Source: Cyrtodaria siliqua
Taxonomy: Eukaryota; Mollusca; Bivalvia; Adapedonta; Hiatellidae
Reading direction: 5' to 3'
Assembly: GCA_037043455.1 (NCBI GenBank)
Contig: JAWPHD010010968.1
Coordinates: forward strand, 24,073-88,072
Length of the DNA stretch: 64,000 nucleotides
In this document: piece after piece, positions 23,100-36,897 of the stretch
Layout: each line of letters starts with the position of its first letter
Position numbering within the stretch: position 1 is the stretch's first letter
Position numbers and translations under genes: made by a program
The notes under the pieces: model-generated
What the model was told of the DNA's origin: nothing
Databases searched by the model: none
What the model saw: the letters and a program-made list of their open reading frames with translations, nothing else

Positions 23100-24089
23100 C
23101 TGTTGTGCTTCTACTGTTTTTACTGTTGTTGATGTTGCTGCTGTTGCTGCTGATGATGATGCTTTGCTTACTGCTGCTAACATTTTGCTGCTGCTATTGC
23201 TGCTGCTGATGATGATGATGATGATTATCTGCTGCTAGTGTGTTTGCTGCTGCTACTGCTGATGCTTATCTGCTGCTAAGGTTTTTGCTACTGCTGCTGC
23301 TGCTGATGATGATGATGCTTATCTGCTGCTGCTGCTGATGATGCTGCTATTTTTGCTGCTGCTAGTGCTGCTGCTGCTGCTGATGAAGATGATGATGCTT
23401 ATCTGCTGCTACTGTTTTTGCTGCTACTGATGATGATGATGCTTAACTACTGATACTGTTTTCGCTGCTGCTGCTGATGATGATGATTCTTATCTGCTGC
23501 TACTGTTTTTGTTGCTGCTGGAGATACTGCTACTGTTTTTTCTGCTGCTGCTTATCTGCTGCTACTGTTTTTCTGCTACTACTGCTTCTGCTGCTGATGA
23601 TGATGATCATGCTTATCTGCTGCTACTCTTGTTGCTGCTGTTACTGCTGCTACTGCTGATGATGATGATGCTTATCTGCTGCTACTGTTTTTGCTCCTCC
23701 TGTTGCTATTGTAGCTGCTGCTGCTGCTGATGATGATCATGATGCTATGATAATGATGATGATGCTTATCTGTTGCTACTGTTTTTGCTGCTGCTGCTGC
23801 TGCTGCTGTTTTAGCTACTGCGGCTGCCGCTGCTGCTGCTGATGATGATGATTATGATGATACTTATCTACTGTTGTTGATGTTGCTGCTGCTGCTGCTG
23901 CTGCTGCTGTTGATGATGATGATGCTTATCTGCTGCTAGTGTTTTTGCTGCTGCTGCTGCTGCCGCTGCGGCTGCTGCTGATAATGATGATGCTTATCTG
24001 CTGCTAGTGTTTTTGCTGTTTTGTTGCTGTTGCTGCTGCTGCTGCTGCTGATGATGATGATGCTTATCTGCTACTACTGTTTTTGCTGC

Positions 24090-24121
<32 letters not shown>

Positions 24122-24202
24122 ATGATTATGATGATGATGATGATGATGATGTTTATCTGCTGCTACTGTTTTGATGCTGCTGCTGCTGATGTTGCTGTTG
24201 CT

Positions 24203-24236
<34 letters not shown>

Positions 24237-24923
24237 ATATTTTATGATAATGATGATCCTTCAGACAGTGATGTTATGCTGCTGCTGCTGAGTTGATTGT
24301 GATGCTGAATATGGAGACTGTGGTGAAGGTGGTGTTGTGGAAATGCTGCAGGTGATGCTGATGATGCTGATGCTTATCTACTGTTAATGTTTTTGCTACT
24401 GCTGCTGCTGCTGATGATGATGCTTATCTGGTGCTACTGCTGCTGATGATGATGATGCTTATCTGCTGCTACTTGTTTTTGCTGCTGCTAGTGCTGCTGC
24501 TGCTGATGATGATGATGCTTATCTGCTGCTACTGTTTTTGTTGCTGCTAGTGATATTGCTACTTTTTTTGCTGCTGCTACCACTGTTGCTGATAATGATG
24601 ATGCTTATCTGCTGCTACTGTTTTTTCTGCTGCTGCTACTGCTGCTGATGATATGATGCTTATCTGCTGCTACTCTTTTTCTGCTGCTACTGCTGCTGCT
24701 GATGATGATGATGATGCTTATTTGCTTCTTCTGATTTTTTTCCTACTGCTGCTGTTGTAGCTGCTGCTGCTGCTGATGATGAGGATGCTATGATAATGAT
24801 GATGATGCTTATCTGTTGCTACTGTTTTTGCTGCTGCTGCTGCTGTTGTAGTTACTGCGGCTGCCGCTGCTGCTGATGATTATGATGATACTTATCTACT
24901 GCTTCTGTTTTTGCTGTTGTTGT

Positions 24924-24955
<32 letters not shown>

Positions 24956-25118
24956 ATGATGATGATGCTTATCTGCTGCTACTGTTTTTGCTGCTTTAGT
25001 TGCTGCTGCTGCTGCCGCTGCGGCTGCTGCTGATGATGATGATGCTTATCTGCTGCTACTGTTTTTGCTGTTGTTGCGGCTGCTAATGATGATGCTTATA
25101 TTCTGCTACTGTTTTTGC

Positions 25119-25162
<44 letters not shown>

Positions 25163-25232
25163 TTGATGATGTTTGTCTGCTGCTACTGTTTTTGATGCTG
25201 CTGCTGCTGATGTTGCTGCTGATGTTGCTGCT

Positions 25233-25266
<34 letters not shown>

Positions 25267-26684
25267 ATATTTTATGATAATGATGATCCTTCTGGCATTG
25301 ATGTTATGCTGCTGCTGCTGAGTTGATTGTGAGGCTGAATATGGAGACTGTGGTGAAGGTTCTGTTGTGGTTGTGGAAATGCTGCAGGTGTTGCTGATGA
25401 TGCTGATACGTTTCTGCTGCTTATGTTTTTGCTACTGCTGCTGCTGCTGATGATGATGCTTATCTGCTGCTACTGCTGCTGATGATGATGATGCTTATCT
25501 GCTGCTACTGTTTTTGCTGCTGCTAGTGCTGCTGCTGCTGATGATGATGATGCTTATCTGCTGCTACTGTTTTTGTTGCTGCTAGTGATATTGCTACTTT
25601 TTTGCTGCTGCTGCTACTGTTGCTGATAATGATGATGCTTATCTGCTGCTACTGTTTTTGCTGCTGCTGCTACTGCTGCTGCTGCTGATAATGATGATGC
25701 TTATCTGCTGCTACTGTTTTTGCTGCTGCTGCTACTGCTGCTGCTGCTGATAATGATGATGCTTATCTGCTGCTACTGTTTTTGCTGCTGCTGCTACTGC
25801 TGCTGCTGCTGATAATGATGATGCTTATCTGCTGCTACTGTTTTTGCTGCTGCTACTGCTGCTGCTGCTGATGATATGATGCTTATCTGCTGCTACTCTT
25901 TTTCTGCTGCTACTGCTGCTGCTGATGATGATGATGATGCTTATTTGCTTCTACTGTTTTTGCTCCTCCTGCTGCTGTTGTAGCTGCTGCTGATGATGAT
26001 GATGAGGATGCTATGATAATGATGATGATGCTTATCTGTTGCTACTGTTTTTGCTGCTGCTGCTGCTGCTGTTGTAGTTACTGCGGCTGCCGCTGCTGCT
26101 GATGATGATTATGATGATACTTATCTACTGCTTCTGTTTTTGCTGTTGTTGTTGCTGCTGTTGCTGCTGCTGATGGTGATGATGATGATGATGCTTATCT
26201 GCTGCTACTGTTTTTGCTGCTGCTGCTGTAGTTGCTGCGGCTGCTGCTGATGATGATGATGCTTATTTGCTGCTACTTTTTTTGCTGTTGTTGCTGCTGC
26301 TAATGATGATGCTTATATTCTGCTACTGTTTTTGCTGCTGATAATGATGATGATGATGATGATGTTGTTGATGATGTTTATCTGCTGCTACTGTTTTTGA
26401 TAATGCTGCTGCTGATGTAGCTTCTGCTGCTGCTGCTGCTGCTGATGATGATGATGGTGATATTTTATGATGATGATGATCCTTGAGACAGTGATGTTAT
26501 GCTGCTGCTGCTGAGATAATTGTGATGCTGAATATGGAGACTGTGGTGAAGGTGGTGTTGTGGTTGTGGAAATTCTGCAGGTGATGATGATACTGCTGCT
26601 GCTGTTTCTGCTACGGCTGCTGCTACTGGAGATGCGGCTGCTGCTGCTGATAACAATATGCTATTGCTTCTGCTGCTGAGGATT

Positions 26685-26723
<39 letters not shown>

Positions 26724-27034
26724 ACTGTGATGATGTTGAGGAAATGCTTCTGCTGCTGATGATGATGATGCTTATTTGCTGCTACTGTTTTTGCTACTGC
26801 TGCTGCTGCTGATGATGATGATTCTTAACTGCTGCTACTGTTTTTGTTGCTGCTGGTGATACTGCTATTGTTTTTGCTGCTGCTGCTGCTGTTGCTGATA
26901 ATGATAATGCTTATCTGATGCTACTGTTTTTGCTGCTGCTGCTGTTGTTGTAGCTACTGCTGCTGCCGCTGCTGCTGCTGCTGCTGATGATGATTATGAT
27001 GATACTTATATACTGCTACTGTTTTTGCTGTTGT

Positions 27035-27072
<38 letters not shown>

Positions 27073-27256
27073 ATGATGATGATGATGCTTATCTGTTATT
27101 ACTTTTTTTGCTGCTGCTGATGTAGCTGCTGATGCTGCTGCTGCCGCTGCGGCAGCTGCTGATGATGATGATGCTTATCTGCTGCTACTATTTTTGCTGC
27201 TGCTGCTGATGATGATGATGTTGTTGATGATGTTTATCTGCTGCTACTGTTTTTGA

Positions 27257-27309
<53 letters not shown>

Positions 27310-27700
27310 GTGATATTTTATGATGATGATGATCCTTGAGACAGTGATGTTATGCTGCTGCTGCTGAGATAATTGTGATGCTGAATATGGAGACTGTGGT
27401 GAAGGTGGTGTTGTGGTTGTGGAAATGCTGCAGGTGATGATGATGATACTGCTGCTGCTGTTGCTGCTACGGCTGCTGCTACTGGAGATGCGGCTGCTGC
27501 TGCTGATAACAATATGCTATTGCTACTGCTGCTGAGAATTATGATGATGATGATGATGATGATGGAGACTGTGTTGATGTTGTGGAAATGCTTCTGCTGC
27601 TGATGATGATGATGCTTATCTGCTGCTACTATTTTTGCTGCTGCTGATGATGATGATGATGTTGTTGATGATGTTTATCTGCTGCTACTGTTTTTGATGC

Positions 27701-27732
<32 letters not shown>

Positions 27733-28444
27733 ATGATGGTGATATTTTATGATGATGATGATCCTTGAGACAGTGATGTTATGCTGCTGCTGCTGAGATA
27801 ATTGTGATGCTGAATATGGAGACTGTGGTGAAGGTGGTGTTGTGGTTGTGGAAATGCTGCAGGTGATGATGATGATACTGCTGCTGCTGTTGCTGCTACG
27901 GCTGCTGCTACTGGAGATGCGGCTGCTGCTGCTGATAACAATATGCTATTGCTACTGCTGCTGAGAATTATGATGATGTTGATGATGATGGAGACTGTGT
28001 TGATGTTGTGGAAATGCTTCTGCTGCTGATGATGATGATGCTTATCTGCTGCTACTGATTTTGCTACTGCTGCTGCTGCTGCTGCTGATGATGATGATTC
28101 TTATCTGCTGCTACTGTTTTTGTTGCTGCTGGTGATACTGCTATTGTTTTTGCTGCTGCTGCTGCTGTTGCTGATAATGATGATGCTTATCTGATGCTAC
28201 TGTTGACTTATCTGCTGCTTATCTGCTGCTGTTGTAGCTACTGCTGCTGCCGCTGCTGCTGCTGCTGATGATGATTATGATGATACTTATATACTACTCC
28301 TGTTTTTGCTGTTGTTGTTGCTGCTGCTGCTGATGATGGTGATGATGATGATGATGCTTATCTGCTGCTACTGTTTTTGCTGCTGCTGATGTAGCTGCTG
28401 ATGATGATGTTGTTGATGATGTTTATCTGCTGCTACTGTTTTTT

Positions 28445-28508
<64 letters not shown>

Positions 28509-29476
28509 ATGATATTTTATGATGATGATGATCCTTGAGACAGTGATGTTATGCTGCTGCTGCTGAGATAATTGTGATGCTGAATATGGAGACTGTGGTG
28601 AAGGTGGTGTTGTGGTTGTGGAAATGCTGCAGGTGATGATGATGATACTGCTGCTGCTGTTGCTGCTACGGCTGCTGCTACTGGAGATGCGGCTGCTGCT
28701 GCTGCTGATAACAATATGCTATTGCTACTGCTGCTGAGATGATGATAATGATGATGATGATGGAGACTGTGTTGATGTTGTGGAAATGCTTCTGCTGCTG
28801 ATGATGATGATGCTTATCTGCTGCTACTGTTTTTGCTACTGCTGCTGCTGCTGATGATGATGATTCTTATCTGCTGCTACTGTTTTTGTTGCTGCTGGTG
28901 ATGCTGCTATTGTTTTTGCTGCTGCTGCTGCTGTTGCTGATAATGATGATGCTTATCTGATGCTACTGTTTTTGCTACTGCTGCTGCTGATGATGATGAT
29001 GATGCTTATCTGCTGCTACTGTTTTTGCTGCTGTAGCTGTTGCTGCTTCTGATGATGATGTTGTTGATGATGTTTATCTGCTACTACTGTTTTTGATGCT
29101 GCTGCTGCTGATGTTGCTGTTGCTACTGATGTTGCTGCTGATGATGATGATGATGATGATGATGGTGATATTTTATGATGATGATGATCCTTGAGACAGT
29201 GATGTTATGCTCTGCTGCTGAGATAATTGTGATGCTGAATATTGAGACTGTGGTGAAGGTGGTGTTGTGGTTGTGGAAATGCTGCAGGTGATGATGATGA
29301 TACTGCTGCTGCTGTTGCTGCTACGTCTGCTGCTACTGGAGATGCGGCTGCTGCTGCTGATAACAATATGCTGTTGCTACTGCTGCTGCTATTGCTGCTA
29401 AGGATAATGATGATGATGATGATGATGATGATGGTGGTGGAGACTGTGTTGATGTTGTGGAAATGCTGCTTCTTCT

Positions 29477-29507
<31 letters not shown>

Positions 29508-29595
29508 ACGATTATAATGATGACGATGATGCTTTGCTGTGTTTTGCTGCTGCTGTTGTTGCAGATGATGATGATACAGATGATGATGAATCAAT
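23100..29595 (+). repeat. 6.5-kb GCT/GAT trinucleotide-rich array with higher-order repeats
   Basis: Almost entirely (GCT)n and (GAT)n runs punctuated by GATGCTTATCTGCTGCTACT and GTTTTTGCTGCTGCT, forming an irregular ~40-60-bp unit. A longer block (GATATTTTATGATGATGATG, CCTTGAGACAGTGATGTTAT, GGAGACTGTGGTGAAGGTGG) recurs at about 24236, 25266, 26459, 27311, 27740, 28511 and 29168. Minus-strand open frames in it (Ala/Ser/His-rich 63-129 residues) simply reflect the repeat and are not called as genes. Confidence 0.9.
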
Positions 29596-29599
29596 CATT

Positions 29600-30185
29600 C
29601 CATATTTGGGTTTTCGACCGGGCTTGCTACCGAATCATATATATTTATACCGAGTAGACGTGAGGTCATTATTGGCTTTGCTCACTTACAGGTATAAAGG
29701 AAATCAAGCACTCCAAATTTGGGTATTCGACCGGGCTTGCTACCGGATCATATATATTTATACCGAGTAAACGGGAGAGGTCCCTATTGGCTTTGCTCGC
29801 TTACAGGTATAAGGGTAATCAAGGAACCCGTTTTGGGGTATTCGACCGGGCTTGCTACCGGATCATATATATTTATATCGAGTAGACTGGATAGGTCAAA
29901 ATTGGACTTGCTCGCTTACAGGTATAAGGTAAATGAAGCACCCCGTTTTGGGGTATTCGACCGGACTTGCTACCGGATAATATATATTTATACCGAGTAG
30001 ACTGGATAGGTCACTACTGGCTTTGCTCACTTACAGGTATAAAGGAAATAAAGCACCCCATATTTGGGTATTTGACCAGGCTTGTTACCGGATCATAAAT
30101 ATTTATACCGAGTACACGGGAGAGGTCAGTATTGGCTACACGGGAGAGGTCACTATTGGCTTTGCTCACTTATAGGTATAAGGTA
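29600..30185 (+). repeat. ~117-bp satellite-like units, block A
   Basis: Five units with the core TTCGACCGGGCTTGCTACCG followed by GATCATATATATTTATACCG, AGTAGACGGGAGAGGTCACT, TTGGCTTTGCTCACTTA and TATAAGG. It starts exactly where the trinucleotide array stops. Open frames repeating 'IIYIYTE' are by-products. Confidence 0.9.
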
Positions 30186-30187
30186 GT

Positions 30188-30222
30188 AATAATAAGAATA
30201 ATAATAATAATAATAATAATTG
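30188..30222 (+). repeat. (AAT)n microsatellite
   Basis: About eleven AAT units, one interrupted by G, at the end of satellite block A. The following 30223-30860 is AT-rich with no gene. Confidence 0.85.
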
Positions 30223-30879
30223 AAATCCGAAAGGATATTATTTCCCAATAACTAATCATTACAAAAGTTTTAATTTGTGTGTAAGTAAAGGGAAATATCA
30301 TGTTGTAACGTTTTTTGTTATTTATTTGACATAGAATATATGCAATTATTGTATATACACATCTGCATTATCTATGCATTGTCTTACAGTTTGGTTTTGC
30401 TTTGTGTTTCATAATAAACAATACACAATATATACTCAGTTGCATTGTATATGCAAAAACTTTTGGTTATGTTTGATTGTGCTATGATATAATGCAATGA
30501 AATAGATTCACTTGCATTATATCCTAGACGATACATTATGCAACTCCACATGTATTTTGTTGTAATCGTCATGATGAGTTATGTATTTTTTGTTCGTTTA
30601 GTGCTTGAAATCTTTATCAGATGATATATATATAAACTGAAAACATGATATTTACATATTGCATTTAAATACATGTCTTTATATGTTTATAGTCATGTGT
30701 ATGAACAATATATCAAACAATATTCGTAAAATAGAAATGTAAAATAAAATAAAATATAAATATTAACAAAGATGCAATGTCCATGGAATGTGAATTTTAA
30801 TCTCACATGGGTTACTCATATTTTGTATTACATAGTGAAAGACTGTGTGTATAAAATAGATGATTAAATGATATGAACA

Positions 30880-31010
30880 TATTTATACCATCTTCTCCAT
30901 ATGTACATTTGTTTATGTTGTTTCATTTCGTATTACCTGTCATTGTATTATGTTAACTATTTGTATCCTCACAGGCCTTAAGGCCTATTGGAATTTTGAA
31001 TAAAACATAT
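30880..31010 (+). mobile_element. Possible LINE 3' end remnant
   Basis: CAGGCCTTAAGGCCTATTGG then AATTTTGAATAAAACAT resembles the 3' tails of non-LTR retrotransposons in molluscs (recalled). No reverse transcriptase frame is present. Confidence 0.35.
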
Positions 31011-31014
31011 ACTA

Positions 31015-31165
31015 ATATCTTTATTTCAAGAGGATAACATTTGGCTACATATGGTCCTCAGACAAAATATAATATGTTTACAATTTATACAAACATAATT
31101 AAAATAATGGAACAAAAATAATAAGATGTCTAGAAACTTCATGATTTTCCTAAAAGGCTTGTATT
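31015..31165 (-). mobile_element. Probable LINE 3' tail, inverted copy
   Basis: The reverse complement matches 36645-36840: ATGTTATCCTCTTGAAATAA, GTTTGTATAA and CATGAAGTTTCTAGACAT are shared. At 36.8 kb the same sequence ends in AATAAAGATATG plus (ATT)n, typical of a non-LTR element tail. The stretch 31166-31470 shows nothing recognisable. Confidence 0.55.
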
Positions 31166-31480
31166 TGTAGATTTGGGATACATTGATTAAAGGGGGTACA
31201 TCCGGCTATTCATATGGGCCTAGGGTCCGAGTGATATATTTGTGCCTTAAAATACATCCGTTTTTTTTAAAAGTAAATATGATAATTTCGGTTTTAAATA
31301 TTTCATTATTGTAACAAAAACTCTGATTTTGCAATAAAGGATGTTTCACTTAAGACCTTATGTTTATTGAGCGAATATGTGAACAAAAGTAATGTCAAAG
31401 GTTTTAACTACCCGTTACGACCTTTATACACACATATGTTTGTAATTGACAATGTGTTGTTTGTACAATGCATGCACATG

Positions 31481-31481
<1 letters not shown>

Positions 31482-31519
<38 letters not shown>

Positions 31520-31520
31520 A
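31482..31520 (+). repeat. (GTGC)n microsatellite
   Basis: About nine GTGC/GCGT units followed by CATG-rich sequence. Arg/Ala/Cys or His/Ala/Arg/Thr open frames on both strands are by-products. Confidence 0.9.
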
Positions 31521-31624
31521 TGTCATGCATGAATGTATGCATGTATGCACGCATGTATGTATGCGACCCTTTACTACTGGGGCCTCGATATGCACACGCC
31601 AATCTACCAGATATTAATATCTAA

Positions 31625-33921
31625 GATTCGGTAGTTAGCCCGTTGGAATTCACTAATAGTGAACTCTCCTGTGTACTCTGTATAAATATATCATATCAGG
31701 TAGCGAGCCCGGTAGAATACATAAATATGGAGTACTTCACTTCCCTTATATCTATAAGTGTGCAAACGCACACATAGTGAACTCTCCTGTATAAATATAT
31801 CAGATCAGGTAGCAAGCCCGGTAGAATGCCCGAATATGGAGTGCTTCATTTCCCTTGTATCTATTAGTGCGCAAACGTACTAATATGTACTCTTCTGTTT
31901 ACTCTGTATAAATAGATAAGATTAGGTAGCAAACCAGGTAGAATACCCAAATATGGAGTGCTTCACTTCCCTTATATATAATAGTGCGCAAACGCACTAA
32001 TAGTAAACTCTCCTGTATACTCTGTATAAATAGATAAGATCAGGTAGCAAGCCCGGTAGAAAACCCAAATATGGAGTGCTTCATTTCCCTTATATCTATA
32101 AGTGTGCAAACATACTAATAGTGAACTCTCCTGTGTACGCTGTATAAATATATCAAATCAGGTAGCAAACCGGGTAGAATACCCAAATATGGAGTTCTTC
32201 ATTTCCCGTATATCTATAAGTGTGAACGCACTAATAGTGAACTCTCCTGTGTACTCTGTGTACATATATATAAGATAAATTTAGACGATAAACCCATTTA
32301 ATCTACTAGCCGGTATCAATAAATACTATCCGTTAGCAAACCCGATGGAATACCAAACTAGGCAGTTCGAATGTATGTATGTCTATATTGATATCTGATA
32401 TCAATATATAAGATCCGGTAGCAAGCCCGGTAGCAAAATGAGATATAGGGTCCTATAGAAACCACAGCGTCCGAACGCAATGGCATCGTAGGTCCTCACT
32501 GTACTGTAAACAAGGAATTAATTATACAATGAAGGAGACAAAATACAACAGAAAGGGTGGTGAAGACAGGGTTACCGACTTGGAACGGTCAGTAGGCAAT
32601 AAGGCCTACAGGTTAGCTTGAATCGATTGTATGTGTACACAATTATCGCTATTATCATGTCTTCAGCGCCGAAATAGACAGTGTAAACAAAACTACATCC
32701 CATCAAAAGAAATTCTCTAACAATAAAGTCCACATCCAGAGAAAATAACAAAAGGAACACTAAGATGTTGTTGTAAAGCTATATAAAAATATAAAATAAG
32801 AAGCATCTCAGGATGTATCCAGAATTGTACTGAACAATCACAGCAGTTGCAGCCAAAGGGAAAACCAATCTAGGGTACGACCAGAAAACCCAAGGGACGA
32901 AAGCTCATGTACCTACCTCCCTTGGTCGGGGTTTCAGTAGGTGCAATCATAGAGTCCCAAGATGTTGTCCAGTCATCGCACAAGGGAAAAGTGAAGCGTA
33001 GTGACTGACGGTAGAGGGGTCGATCACTAATGTATACTAAGAAATAGGCCGTATATGTTTTTCTAATATCTATATGTGTCAGATATATATGCATACCCTA
33101 AACTCAGTTAACCCATATATACCCGGTATCAATATATAATATCCGGTAGCAAGCCCGGTAGAATACCAAACTAGGCGGTGTATGTTTTTCTAATATATAT
33201 ACGTGTCAGATATATATGCATACCCTAAACTCAGTTAGCCCATATATACCCGGTATCAATATATAATATCCGGTAGCAAGCACGGTAGAATACCAAACTA
33301 GGCAGTGTATGTTTTTCTAATATCTACATGTGTCAGATATTTATGCATACCCTAAACTCAGTTAGCCCATATATACCCGGTATCAATATATAATATCCGG
33401 TAGCAAGCCCGGTAGAATACCAAACTAGGCGGTGTATGTTTTTCTAATATATATACGTGTCAGATATATATGCATACCCTGAACTCAGTTAGCCCATATA
33501 TACCCGGTATCAATATATAATATCCGGTAATAAGCCCGGTAGAATACCAAACTAGGCGGTGTATGTTTTTCTAGTATCTATATGTGTTAGATATATATGC
33601 AGACCCAGAACTCAGTTAACCCATATACCCGGTATCAATATGTAAGATCCGGTAGAAAGCCCGGTAGAAGACCAAACTAGGCGGTGTATGTTTTTCCAGT
33701 ATCTATATGTGTCAGATAGATATGCAGACCCTAACCTCAGTTAACCCACATACCCGGCATATATATATAAGATCCGGTAGTGAGCACGGTAGAATACCAA
33801 AATATGTGGTGTATGTTTTTCGACTGTATATATGTCTATATTATTATCTGGTATCAATATATAAGATCCGATAGCAAGCCCGGTAGAAGACCAAACAAGG
33901 CGGTGTGAGTGTATTTTTTTG

Positions 33922-33963
<42 letters not shown>

Positions 33964-34430
33964 CCCTAAATTCAGTTAACCCATATGCCCGTTATCGATA
34001 TATAATATCCGGTAGCAAGCCCGGTAAAATACTAAAATAGGCGGTTTGAGTATGTTTTTCTAATATATATATGTGTCAGCTAGATATGCAGACCCTAACC
34101 TCAGTTAACCCACCTACTATTAGATCCGGTAGCAAGCACGGTAGAATACCAAAATAGGCGGTTTAAGATGTTTTTCGAATGTATATATTTTTAATATGAA
34201 CTCTCCCGTCTACTTGGTATGAATATATACGATCCGGTAGCAAGCCCGGTCAAATACCTAAATGTTCAGTGTTTGATTTTCCTTATACCTGTACATGTGC
34301 AAACACAATAGTGAACTCTCCCGTCTACCAGGTTTAAATATATACGATCCGGTACCAAACCCGGTCGAATACCCAAATAAGGAGTGCTTGATTTCCCTTA
34401 TACCTATTTAATAGGTGATGTGTATACAAT
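31625..34430 (-). repeat. ~117-bp satellite-like units, block B
   Basis: About two dozen units with the core GATCCGGTAGCAAGCCCGGT (reverse orientation to block A). There are two subtypes. One carries TGGAGTGCTTCATTTCCCTT and AGTGAACTCTCCTGT (31.6-32.3 and 34.2-34.4 kb). The other carries CCAAACTAGGCGGTGTATGT and CTCAGTTAACCCATATACCC (33.1-34.2 kb). Within it, 32460-33050 is a non-repeat spacer without a convincing gene; the short minus frames at 32572 and 32870 lack any recognisable domain. Confidence 0.9.
33924..33962 (+). repeat. (TG)n microsatellite
   Basis: About nineteen TG dinucleotides replacing part of a satellite unit. Confidence 0.9.
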
Positions 34431-35884
34431 AAAACTAATGTTTAAAACCCATTAACTGTATATGTTTTTAACAATATAAATATTAAAATTTTAAGAATTA
34501 CATTTTATAACTTAATGAATTAGGTAAATATTGTCAAGTAAGTGACATTGTACACGTGCACACACTGTGATTGACGTAGGTAATACATTGGTAATCATGT
34601 TGTCAAATCACATATATAACAAATCATGTAAACAGCATAATAAATACTGCTGTAAGATGATCGTAACAATTAAAAGTGATAGTATATTGACTGAATATGC
34701 AAGTGATCTTGAGAAATATTTTCTGATTGAAATATCACACCTATTTGTCTTGTTTAATAGTAATACACAAACACGAATGGGCCATTGCATTCTACTTAGT
34801 ATTGGTTAAACCACCAGTCCTACCTATAGTATGTGTGTGTAATTTAGCCTAAGACAGCAACACTTTACTAAGTATATGTTTATAACATTTCTTTATAAAT
34901 TAACCTCTTTGTTATCAAGCCCAGTTGACGAAACGTAAACACTGATCTCCTGAGCTGTCATGCAATGGTGTTTATTCTTTCAAAACAATATACCAAAAAT
35001 GTATGTAAGGTAATCAATGCTGTCTAGGCCAGCAGACGAAACATACAAGCTGATCCACGGAACCTTCAAACATTGATGTTTTATTGTATTTATATTAGTT
35101 CATGTTTGCATAATAGTATTGACATATTCAGAACCTATCATACACACAACAATTGTATGCAAGTTTATAACTTTACATATGCACTTAACATATATAGTTT
35201 TAATGATTTCATAAGACTTTGTGTTGTTAAAAACGACAATCAATGTAAATCAAGCAACTTATATTTGGATCAATCCATTGAATCGTAAATATATGTTGAT
35301 ACACACATTGAAAATAAACTGGATACATTTTAATACTAGATGTAATACTATTCTCTATTCCATATTTGAGATATGATTATTTGATTGTTATTTCTATTCA
35401 TATTTATTTCTTTTTTTCTATTTTTATATGAAAATGCTTTTTTGATTTTTTGTTTTCATGCATTATGTCTGATGCGCTAATAGCTCGCGTAAAACAATAA
35501 GTTCAAGTTTAATTTTATGTTATTATTTTTTATTTTACAATTGCTAGTGTGGGTGTGTGGGTGTGTTCGTGCGTGCGTATGTGCGTGCGCGCGTGTCGAG
35601 CGTGCGTGCGATAACTATTTCAATGTGTACGGAAAAGTATTTTAACCGCTTTTTTACGCAACTGTATACATATGCATCATCCCACGTGACTGTTGTTGAT
35701 TTTCCCCAAATCAATTATATACAGTTCAATTAGTCTAGATTTATTACTATGTGGCTTTCATATTATTTCATACGACAGAAAAAAAATCTATCGAAATAGA
35801 CCCAGGAACGTTCTAAAACGGCTAAGGAAACTCCGTGAAAAGATATTTTGTGTGTTTCAGTGTATTATATTCATTACACCTTTA
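34431..35884. other. AT-rich spacer within the satellite field
   Basis: No gene is supported. Open frames at 34567-34809 and 35073-35288 have no recognisable domain. Two related stretches around 34918-35000 and 35028-35095 share GACGAAAC...AAACACTGATC-like text. A GT/GC-rich simple stretch occupies 35550-35610. The satellite repeats resume at about 35885. Confidence 0.6.
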
Positions 35885-36640
35885 TCTATAAAAGTAGACG
35901 GGAGAGGTCACTATTGGCTTTGCTCAACTATAGATATAATGGAAATCAAGCACTCCATATTTGGGTATTCGACCGGGCTTGCTACCGGATAATATATATT
36001 TATATTGAGTAGACAGGAGAGGTAAATATTGGCTTTGCTCACTTACAGGTATAAGGGAAATCAAGCACCCCATATTTGGGTATTCGACCGGGCTTGCTAC
36101 CGGATCATATATATTTATACCGAGTAGACGGGAGGGGTCACTATTGGCTTTGCTCACTTATAGATATAAGGGAAATCAAGCACTCCAAATTTGGGTATTC
36201 GACCGGACTTGCTACCGGATCATATATATTTATACCGAGCAGACGGGAGAGGTCACTATTGGCTTTGCTCACTTATATGTATAAGGGAAATCAAGCACCC
36301 CATATATGGGTATTCGACCTGCCTGACTTACTACCGGTTCATATATATTTATACAGAGTAGACAGGATAGTTCACTATTGGCTTTGCTCACTTATAGATA
36401 TAATGGAAATCAAGCAATCCATAGTCGGGTATTCGACCGAGCTTGCTACCGGATCATATTTATTTATACTGAGTAGACGGGAGAGGTCGCTATTGGCTTT
36501 TCTCACTTATAGGTATAAGGGAAATCAAGCATTCCATATTTGCGTATTCGACCGGGCTTGCTAACGGATCGTGTATATTTATACTGAGTAGACGGGAAAG
36601 GTCTCACTATTGGCTTTTCTCACTTATTAAAAGGTTGAAT
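35885..36640 (+). repeat. ~117-bp satellite-like units, block C
   Basis: About seven units in the orientation of block A (TTCGACCGGGCTTGCTACCG core, TTGGCTTTGCTCACTTA). They are read through by a 162-codon frame with no stop, which is a repeat artefact. Confidence 0.9.
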
Positions 36641-36644
36641 CAGT

Positions 36645-36838
36645 CTTAATCAATGTATCTCAAATACCACCTTTTTAGAAAAATCATGAAGTTTCTAGAC
36701 ATTTTATTCATTTTATTATTTTTGTACCAGTGTTTTAATTATGTTTGTATAAAATGTAAATATATTCTATTTTGTCTGAGGAACATATGTTAGACTGGCT
36801 TGTAGCCAAATATGTTATCCTCTTGAAATAAAGATATG

Positions 36839-36895
<57 letters not shown>

Positions 36896-36897
36896 TT
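36645..36897 (+). mobile_element. Probable LINE 3' tail with (ATT)n
   Basis: ATGTTATCCTCTTGAAATAA leads to AAAGATATG and then about nineteen ATT triplets (36838-36896). A polyadenylation-like signal before a simple 3-bp tail is typical of some non-LTR retrotransposons. No coding part is present. It sits at the switch from block C (+) to block D (-). Confidence 0.55.

Noticed and set aside
26465..29594. Repeated minus-strand frames with Ala/Ser/His-rich protein (about 63-129 residues)
   Set aside because: Each copy lies in the higher-order block of the trinucleotide array. Conservation follows DNA duplication, not protein selection.
31367..31624. 85-codon frame with Arg/Ala/Cys-rich text and its antisense partners
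   Set aside because: Created by the (GTGC)n microsatellite on both strands.
35693..36564. Frames of 99 and 162 codons with repeated 'GLATGSYIF' text
   Set aside because: Read-through of ~117-bp satellite units whose length happens to be a multiple of three.
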